DNA of 64,000 nt from NCBI GenBank assembly GCA_037013685.1, contig CM072919.1, positions 4,137,152-4,201,151 of the forward strand, given 5' to 3'. Position numbers and translations under genes: made by a program. Each line of letters starts with the position of its first letter. Positions within the stretch are counted from its first letter, which is position 1. Of the stretch, positions 56,349 to 64,000 are shown one piece after another. The DNA comes from Acridotheres tristis (lineage: Eukaryota > Chordata > Aves > Passeriformes > Sturnidae). The notes under the pieces are model-generated. The model made no database searches. It was not told the origin of the DNA and worked only from the letters and a program-made list of their open reading frames with translations.

Positions 56349-56714
56349 TGTGGGACACATATTGAGAAAGTAAGAAAATTACAGCCTGAAAAATATTCCA
56401 GGCTGGAGCTTCTCAGCTCTTGTTCTGGTCCAGCTCAAGGCTGGGGAGAATTTCTCCTAGGGTGATGATTTGGTCAAAAGAAAAAGGAATTAATAACAAA
56501 ATCAAACACCTGTTGTGGTGTGTGCCCAGGCCCTGGCCATGGGGTGTCTTCTCTCTGAACCAATCACCTTTTCTCTGCTCTGGGAGTTGCAGTCCTGCTA
56601 TAAAACCAAGTGTGTTTCTGAATAAACTTGGCTCTTTCTTCCTGTCATGACAGACGCCCATGTAACTGTGCATCTTATTTCTGCCTCACTTAAAGGGTTA
56701 AAACCCCTTCCCAC
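56349..56714 (+). mobile_element. LTR of the second ERV family, copy 2
   Basis: Same orientation and about 95 percent identical by eye to 35,673-36,039, with only about a dozen or so single-base differences. It begins TGTGGGACACATATTG and runs to about CCCCTTCCCAC. The promoter motifs are intact (next entry). Left flank GCAGGA has no match on the right, so no target duplication was found. The following sequence might hold a short remnant of internal retroviral DNA (see findings). Confidence 0.8.
56560..56626 (+). promoter_or_regulatory. LTR core promoter and polyadenylation signal
   Basis: CCAAT at 56,560-56,564, TATAAAA at 56,599-56,605 and AATAAA at 56,621-56,626, in the same order and almost the same spacing as in the copy at 35,673. 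The motifs are unbroken. Activity is not shown. Confidence 0.55.
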
Positions 56715-59178
56715 GGCTACATTTGGAGGCCTCCACCAGGAATAGGAAATAGGGACAGCTGAGATAAAGTGTCCTGTGAACCAGGCCACACAAAGTGGGG
56801 CTTTGTGGACCCCAAATTGTCTCTGTCTCTCTCTCTGCTCCTCTCCCTCCCTTGCCTGCCCCTGCTCAAGCCCTGTCTGATCCATCTCCCTGCTCTCCAT
56901 CGGGTTAATTGGCCGCTGCCTAGGCAGGGAAATCTCAGCCTGGCTGTCAGCCCCGAGCTGTGCTTAGCACAGGGAAGGGCTTTAACCTGTCACAGAGGCA
57001 GCTGGGGAAAGGAGCACGACTTGGCTGCCTCTAATTGCTCCCTGCACAGAGATGCCTTGTTTATTCGATTAATTTGGAGCCATCAAACACCAAGGCTCAA
57101 CAAGCAGCTGCTGAGTGGGGGGATTTTTTGCCTCTCCAGAAGGTTGGGGTATGCAAATCCCTTCTTTCCTTTAAGTAACAACAAAACCCCTTCCCAAAAA
57201 CCTCAACTTCTTGGTCTTTATAGGCATTAGCACTCATTGTGCCCTTAGTGGGGACTGCATTAAAACATGTCTGTTATTTTTTTATTTCCCTCTGAAGTCA
57301 CCCAGAAGGTAAGTGCCAGAGCAGGATGGAAAATGCAGGTCCAGACCCAGGAGTTAAATCCTCGAGGCTGTGCTGTTTGCCCAAAGGAAACAGTTATTTC
57401 CATTGACAAATTAACATGAAGTAACAGATATTCCCCCATCACAAAGGCTGCAAAATCCCAGACCCAAACTCTCCCTGTTAGCAAACGAAATCCCCTCCAC
57501 TCCTGATCTCTGAGGGTCAGGTACCAGCCAAGGAAACTCAGAGACACGAGCCCGGGCTGGGAGGGATGGGAGGAGCCCTTGCCCCAGCCATGGAGTGGAA
57601 ATGAGAGCAGGATGTGCTGGGATGTCACAGCTCCCTCTCTGCCTGCATCCTGCTGGGAAGCCTCTTCCAGCAAGGTCTAGGATTGAGCTTTTTAGAGAAA
57701 TAAAAATAATACAGAAAACCTTGTTTCAGCTTGCCTGTTCACAATCCAATTTTCCCAAGCATGGGCAGCAGCCTCATGAGCCATTTCTGTTTGATAGCTT
57801 GGGCTTTATTCACGTAGATAATGAGTTTGGCAGGAGGTTAATAAGTGTCAACTGAAAGATAATTTAAGAGTTGTAAAGATAAATTCGTTGTGGGTTCTTT
57901 TTCTGGGGCTGTGGCTAATATCTCAGTGCCTATACACACACACACAGTGCACAGCCTGGTCTCCAAGTCCATAATCCATAATGGTTTTCTTTATTCCTTG
58001 AGGTATTGTAAATATCTAAAAGCTCCAGTGAAAATCCTACTGCATGTAAATGCCCATTGCCTTTTTTTCCCTGACTTTCCTGTGCAAAGCCATTACATTA
58101 ACACGAGGGAAGAGGAGAAAGAGGAAAAGAAAAGGAATAGAGTTTTGGCAAAGTGGCTTTTCCTTCTGACACAATGCTCAAACTGAGAATTTCCTTGCAG
58201 GCTGGATAGAGATGTGCAGAGTTTTGGGATGGAAAGGGAATATTTGGTAAGGTTTAGGCATCTGGGGTTTTTTATCCTCTCTCAATTAAAAAAAAATCAT
58301 TAAAATAGATTTCTTTTTCTTTAAAAATCCCCTGAGACCTGCCCCACTGTAGCCAAACCAGTGCATGGCTTGGAGGTTGGTGCAAACCAGCTCAGGGAAC
58401 CTGTGCCAAAATCCCTCAGCACCAAACCCTGCCCTGGCTGTCCTGCTCTGCTCCCCTCCATCCCCCCCTCTCCCAGCCCCTTCCAAGGAGGGTCTGGGGG
58501 ATTTGGTGATGCTGTGCAGGAGGATGAGAGGGAGGCCAGCATCAACAGGATCCCCTTTCCATGAAAACCCCCTGGAGTTAAAGATTATTTACATTTTGGG
58601 TACGGCTAACAACCATAATCTATTTGATTAGGTGAGGCTTGGATTAAATACCAAATTTATCTCTTTACATTGTCAAACTTAATAGTAGTTTAAAGCCAAA
58701 CCTCATTGAAACTCAGCCTTCCCTGCTGGGCTAATTAACACCCATTTTAGGCTCTTAAACCTTTGATGGGTGTTTCTGCTCCAGCTCTTTGGTAATAGGG
58801 GAACTACTTTAATAAATCAGACAAAAATCTCGGCCAAGAAGTGCAGACCAAAAGGCTCTGCCCAGGTGTGATGGGTTTCCACTGCAGAAAGGGAGATAAA
58901 AGCACTTTCTTGATTAAATACTGCCACCAGGGTGAACCCCTGAGTTTTCTGGTGCTGCTACTGATACCACTCTAATGTGTGCTGAGTGTTTTATTTCAAG
59001 GTTGGCCCTGTAAAAAATGGGCCAGATTAATGGGGAAATCCAGCCAAGTGTGCTGAGCTCAGTGGGTCCTGCCTGTGCATTTGATTGGCTTTGGGTTTGG
59101 GTTCACAGGAGATTGTGATGACTTCAGACTCTCCTGGATGGGGAGATATTCTGGTAAAACAGTGCCTGGTTAGGGGGA
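56715..59178. other. Unique non-coding sequence, no gene seen
   Basis: Mixed sequence. It is AT-rich at 57,680-58,330 and 58,560-58,760, with words such as GATAATGAGTTTGG near 57,818 and GATTATTTACATTTTGG near 58,582. A POU octamer ATGCAAAT lies at 57,151-57,158. No coding or RNA gene recognised. Confidence 0.5.
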
Positions 59179-59681
59179 AATGGGAATTCAGATGGGAATT
59201 CAGATGGGAATTCAGATGGGAATTCAGATGGGATTTCAGATGGGATTTCAGATGGGAATTCAGATGGGAATTCAGATGGGAATTCAAATGGGAATTCAGA
59301 TGGGAATTCAGATGGGAATTCAGATGGGAATTCAGATGGGAATTCAGGTGGGAATTCAGATGGGAATTCAAGTGGGAATTCAGATGGGAATTCAAGTGGG
59401 AATTCAGATGGGAATTCAAATGGGATTTCAGATGGGAATTCAAATGGGATTTCAGTTGGGAATTCAGATGGGAATTCAGATGGGAATTCAGATGGGAATT
59501 CAAATGGGATTTCAGATGGGAATTCAGATGGGAATTCAGGTGGGAATTCAAATGGGAATTCAGATGGGAATTCAGATGGGAATTCAGATGGGAATTCAGA
59601 TGGGAATTCAGATGGGATTTCAGATGGGAATTCAAGTGGGAATTCAGATGGGAATTCAGATGGGAATTGAGATGGGAATTC
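59179..59681 (+). repeat. 12-bp minisatellite with an EcoRI-type site in most units, about 42 units
   Basis: Unit GATGGGAATTCA, repeated about 42 times with a strict 12-bp period. Variants are GATTTC for GAATTC, and A or G for the G that starts the unit (AAATGGG, AGGTGGG, AAGTGGG). As 12 is four codons, each frame encodes a four-residue repeat: Asn-Ser-His-Leu on the minus strand (309-codon frame), and on the plus strand Trp-Glu-Phe-Arg (210 codons) and Met-Gly-Ile-Gln (176 codons). The frames are by-products of the repeat. Confidence 0.97.
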
Positions 59682-60898
59682 TTTTGGTGGTGCAAAGAAG
59701 CCCCAGGTGAGCTGTGAGTGCTGCAGTCCCTTTGAGCTCTGTGATGGGACTGAGCCCAGCTGTGGCCTGGCACTGCCAGGGCTGGTGGATCCAGCTGCAG
59801 GGAACAGCTGCAGGGAACAGCCACAGCTTCTCCTGCATCCCTCTGGTGCTGCTGCTCTGAATTTGTGTGTCTGAGGAAATGCCCAGGAGCTCCTGTGAGT
59901 GCCTCAGGCTGGATCCCTCGTGAGACAGGAGAGAAATCTGCTCCTGGCTGCTCCAAACTGGTGTGGCCTTAGCCCAGTTCCAGTTCCAGTGCCCAACCCC
60001 TCCCCAGGCAGGGTCTGAGGGCAGCAAACTGGAGCCAGAAAGGGCTGCCCAAACCCCAAAAGGATTTGGGGTGCTGCCCTAACAAACTGTGGGGGCCCTA
60101 CAGAAGCTGTGCTGCCCCAGGCAGGGGCTGGGGGGTCCCTGCTCAGCTCCTGGAGTCCCAGAGGGCTCTGAGCAGCGAGAACAGGGCAAGGAGAGATGGT
60201 GCCACATTTAATTAGCTCTCAGCAAACCCAGATTATTCTTAACATTAAACTAATCTTCAGAAAGGGAACCCTTTAAATGAAAAGAAAAAGCGCAAGGCTA
60301 GGAAACCATTAATTGATTCCTTATTCATTAACCTTTGCAAAGCACTCAAAAGAGCTGGGAAACGACTTCCTTTGCAGCAAGGGCTTATGCAGGGCTGGAA
60401 GGAGCCTCTCAGAACCACCCTGCAGAGGGCAAGAGAAGGGCTGGTCCCAAACTTCTCCTTGTTTTGCTAATCAGAGACAATTCCTCACAGAGACTCTGCT
60501 GTAAACACTGACCACACGCTTTTGAAACCACCCCGAAGCCATGACAGCTTCCCTGATATTTGATCTGTAAAGCTCCAACTTCTCACGCCCATCCCTGAGC
60601 CCAGCAGCTCAAATCTCATGACAGTTATTTTTCCTTTTCCAAACCAGAGCTTCTGGAGTCCAGGGATTTGCATTGAAAAAAAATCCTTGATAGATGAGAG
60701 ATTGTGAAAAGCAGTTTGTAAAGGGTTTTTGGGTTTAAACCACCCAACCACCCAGAGCCAAAGGAAGCTGACAACAAATAGTAAAAGTCAGATATAAAAA
60801 TCTCCAGTTTAGTCACTAAAATTAATCAAATGGGGAAGGGAGATGGTCACTGCCTGGTGAGCACCAGCAGTGTGGCCACTCAGGCTCAGATCAGAGAA
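59682..60898. other. Unique non-coding sequence, no gene seen
   Basis: Mixed sequence with a somewhat AT-rich part at 60,210-60,350. No repeat or gene recognised. Confidence 0.55.
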
Positions 60899-60951
60899 AA
60901 TCAGAATGGTTTGGGCTGGGAGAGACCTTAAAGATCATTTCCTTCCCTCTA
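60899..60951 (-). mobile_element. CR1 LINE 3' end fragment, minus strand
   Basis: AATCAGAATGGTTTGGGCTG followed by GGAGAGACCTTAAAGATCAT is the reverse complement of the classic bird CR1 3' end. Only about 50 bp remain. Confidence 0.75.
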
Positions 60952-60991
60952 GATGGATCACCCAAAGAACGAGCAGGGAGGCAGAGCAGGT

Positions 60992-60992
<1 letters not shown>

Positions 60993-61042
<50 letters not shown>

Positions 61043-61043
61043 T
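60993..61043 (+). repeat. (CCCTGT)n hexamer microsatellite, about 8 units
   Basis: Eight perfect CCCTGT repeats ending in CCTGCTCCCC. It lies 40 bp from a CR1 fragment. The minus strand reads ACAGGG repeats. Confidence 0.95.
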
Positions 61044-61590
61044 GCTCCCCTCCCCAGCCCCTAAAGGCAAAGGTCTGGGTTGGTTGTTTTTTTTTCTTCC
61101 CCTGGGAGTTCTGCATTCCCACCTTCCTCAGGAAGAGGGACAAACAACGCAGTTTCCATAGCCACGGGGGAAGAGAAGAAAGGAAAAGCCTGCGTGGTCA
61201 ACGGCTGCCAAATCCCTTTTGTTTGTGCCTACCAGCACTTGGATTTGCCCTGATGTGAAATGACACTTTTCTCCTCACTGGGGTCTTGTTTTCTGGGTAT
61301 TTGATTCTTGTGCCAGGACTTGGACAGAAACCAATGGCTAAAAGCTTCCTCTTATAAACTCTGGAATTAACAACCTTCTTTCCCTGACCTCATCAGCGCA
61401 GTGGGGTAAAAAAAAACCAAAAAACAAACCAAAGAAAACCCTAGACACATTTTCTCTTTTCAGACGGTTTAGGCAGAAGGGAATCAAGCCCTGGATCAGG
61501 AATGCCTGATCCAACCTCTTTCTCTTTTATGGAGATACAGCACCTGTAAAACTGAGGTGAAGCTTTGATGTTCCCATCAGGGGTGGCTTT
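61044..61590. other. Unique non-coding sequence, no gene seen
   Basis: Ordinary sequence with a short A-rich patch near 61,407-61,440. Confidence 0.55.
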
Positions 61591-61770
61591 CATAGAATCC
61601 TGGACTAATTTGGGTGGGAAGGAGCTTAAATGTCACCCAGTGTCACCCCTGCCATGGCAGGGACACCTTGCCCTGTCCCAGGCTGCTCCAAGCCCTGCCC
61701 AGCCTGGCCTTGGACATTCCAGGGATGCAGGGGCAGCCAGAGCTGCTCTGGGAACATCTCGGTGGCTGGA
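61591..61770 (-). mobile_element. CR1 LINE 3' fragment, about 180 bp, minus strand
   Basis: On the plus strand CATAGAATCCTGGACTAATT leads to GCCATGGCAGGGACACCTTG, CCAGCCTGGCCTTGGACATT and CCAGGGATGCAGGGGCAGCC, in the order of an antisense CR1 3' region as recalled. It is 5'-truncated near 61,770. Similarity is high enough to place it in a common bird CR1 subfamily, though I cannot name which one. Confidence 0.85.
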
Positions 61771-64000
61771 AGCATTAAAAGATTTGTGCATTCCTGGAGC
61801 CGGGGCCACGCAGCTCACACTCCCCAAACCCGAACTGCTCTGTCCTCGCAGCATGGGCAGGAGTTACAGCCTTGCTCAGCACGAGAATCAACTCTCCCAA
61901 ATCCCCCCCCGGCAGAAATCGGTGCTTGGCAAGTCACAGGTTCTGATCTTGAGCAGAATCCCCACGAGCCCCGTTCTCCAGAGCATCCCTGTGAGCACCA
62001 AGACATTTCCCTGGGGCTGCTGAGCATCCTCCCCTCTCCCAGCTCTGTCCTCCCTGCCCTGCTCAGAGCTGCCTGCTCTCTAAAGCAGCGTCTAATGATG
62101 CTCCATTGATCTCAATTACCCAGAGACAACTCTCAGTTATCCTCAGGCCGATTAAGCAGGTTGCAGATTAATCATACCCTGCTCAGTGGCCCCTTCATCC
62201 TCCTCACTGGTTCCTTACATCTTGATTTTGTTCACAAGTCACTGTGTGCTCCAGCTTCCCAAAACACAAGTCAGAGCAGTGTCTCTGCTGTACCTGCCTT
62301 CTTCAACCTGGTTATTACCTGGACAGGTAAGACTCAGATGGTATTTTTATTCCTATTTCTTATTTCCATCACTGAGAGAAAAAAAAGGTCCCCAAGAGAG
62401 CCTTTTCTCCAAATTCAGCACATTTTTTTTTCTGTTGAAATGGAAATGCCGGTGCTGGAAATCATCAAAGAGCCCCAGGGAGTTTTTCTCCTGTGTTTTC
62501 AATGTTCAGATCTGGCTCATCCCAAACTTGCCTTGGTTGGTGGTGCCTGGGAGGAAACCTCAGAACCTGAGTGAGGAACTGAGCTGCTTTGGGATGCTCC
62601 TGCAGGGAGAGGCTCAGAAGGGACAGGAGCTTTCTGGACACCTGGGAAGCACAAAATGAGGATTTCTCAGATGAGCCCCAGGCTGAGGGCACAGCCCTGG
62701 TCATGAACCTGCACCCAGCAGACACCCAGAGAATCCAAAGGGCTGGAAAAGCCCTCTAAGCATCGAGCCCAAGCATTAAACCAGCTCTGCAAAGCCCACC
62801 ACTAAGCCTATCCCCACATCCAGTGTTTGAACACAAGAAAGAATAGGTGAGAGAGAAGAGTGATGCCAGGCTTGGGAATTCAGAATATTAGGGGAAAATA
62901 CACTGAAAGAGAAGAGGAAAAAGGGGCACCTGTAGCACACTGTCCTTGAAAACATGGCTGGGTTTTTTTGTTGGGTTTGGAGTTTTTTTGGTTTTTGTTT
63001 TTTTTGGCTCCAGCTGACCCAAAAGGAAGAAGGAGGAAAAAAAAAAGGAATAAAAGGTGGCAGTGCTGCCCTGCTGGGGCTGGCTGGCACAGCCCGGGTG
63101 AGGGGCTGAGGATGTCCCTGCAGTCTCCAGATTAAGCACAAGTGCTTTGTGCAGATAAATTGAAAACCCTCAGCCCTGGAACAGCGAGTCATGGAACGGT
63201 GCTGTCAGGTTGGAGAGGGGGAGAGAGAGAGAGCAGCTGCCTATGGAAAGAGAGATTAAAAGCTGAGAGAGAGAGAGACTGGTGTGCCTTGAACTGTGAG
63301 CCAGAGATGGCTTTGAGACAGGAAAATGCAGAACTTTGAAACATATGTAATTATTTATATATTATACACCCACACGTGCAGCTCCACTATCCCGAACACG
63401 ATTATCCAGGCAGGCACACAAATCCAGCGCTGTGCTGGGAGGGTTCCACACCTCACTGGCCACTGGCCCTGGCTCCCTGCCCTGCGTGCCCCATGGCCAG
63501 CCCGAGCTGGGCCACAGCAGCCACGGGCTGACCTTGGCTGGAAAAGCCAAGGACGAGCCCAGGGCAGGTTGGCAGCGAGCTGGGCATGAGATGATAAAGG
63601 GGTGAGCACACTCCAGCACCCCCAGCTGTCAGGGTCATCTCACTAATTATCCTTTCCAATTAAATCCTTTATTTCTGCCCTCTCACATTTTGCAAATGAC
63701 AGTGCCCAGGGCCTCTCTGGAGGGCAGGCTGGTGGGGATGGGGACAGCAGGAACAGTTTCTGGGGCCAGTCTCCTCTGCTGGGTTGGTGGGCAGGACAAG
63801 GAGGAGGAAGAGGAGGAGGAAGAGGATGGATTCTGGCTCTGATTGTGCTTTGGGGTTGAATCAGGACAGGGAAAGGCCAAGAGCAGAAGTGAAATGATTC
63901 CCCATCTTCCCCAAACCTGGCTCACCTGCTCACACCCACCCACAATCCAGCCCCTGATCTTGAACTGAAAATCTTTTGTCATTACCTGTTCAATCCAGTC
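61771..64000. other. Unique non-coding sequence to the window end, no gene seen
   Basis: Mixed sequence with AG-rich simple runs at 63,215-63,280 (GA dinucleotides) and 63,797-63,827 (GGA/GAA). T- and A-runs occur near 62,979-63,005 and 63,036-63,047. Frames of 159 codons or fewer do not resemble known proteins. Confidence 0.5.

Noticed and set aside
59027..59956. 309-codon minus frame with an Asn-Ser-His-Leu repeat, which could suggest a structural or ice-binding repeat protein
   Set aside because: The plus strand is also open through the array, in two frames, and the repeat is a simple 12-bp satellite. There is no signal peptide or flanking domain.
1..64000. tRNA, rRNA or other structured RNA genes
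   Set aside because: I searched by eye for A-box/B-box pairs (GGTTCGAATCC-type) and found none with a matching cloverleaf. A tRNAscan-SE or Infernal run would settle it.

Overview
This window looks like non-coding avian DNA, most likely from a songbird or a close relative. The evidence is several CR1 LINE fragments with the usual bird 3' ends, solo LTRs of the ERVK-like and ERVL-like kinds bounded by target-site duplications, no Alu/L1/B1-type elements, and long stretches of unique sequence with scattered AT-rich islands. I found no protein-coding exon, tRNA or rRNA that I can support. All of the long open frames (over about 220 codons) lie in tandem repeats. The remaining open frames are short, resemble no family I know, and have no clear splice context. 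The window is best read as intergenic or intronic.

Layout. 1-7,655 is mostly unique sequence with an intact ERVL-type solo LTR (3,787-4,414), a CR1 3' end (about 6,598-6,686) and AT-rich blocks. A 23-bp minisatellite follows at 7,656-8,030. 8,031-16,100 holds a minus-strand CR1 (about 10,356-10,830), a pair of inverted arms of about 215 bp around an AT-rich block (13,811-15,485), and the first of three copies of a 386-389-bp LTR (15,703-16,088). 16,100-28,118 is unique sequence with a 50-bp minisatellite (20,616-21,067) and a 1.2-kb array of 25-27-bp units (26,899-28,118). 29,862-32,125 carries two more LTR copies of the same family, pointing away from each other. 32,340-32,960 is an AT-rich island that resembles conserved non-coding DNA, followed by an unbroken purine run of 237 nt (33,081-33,317). 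35,673-36,039 and 56,349-56,714 are two direct copies of a second LTR family. 37,660-38,832 is a CR1 copy whose inside has expanded into a 40-bp minisatellite. The second half adds arrays at 48,341-49,712, 52,974-53,635, 55,388-55,610 and 59,179-59,681, and two more CR1 fragments near 60.9 and 61.6 kb.

There is no gene set working together here. The notable biology is a dense cluster of GC-rich minisatellites: nine arrays totalling about 6 kb, just under a tenth of the window. One of them demonstrably grew out of a retrotransposon. AT-rich candidate regulatory islands alternate with the arrays. CR1 and MIR assignments rest on consensus sequences recalled from memory; repeat periods, target-site duplications and open frames were read directly from the sequence.
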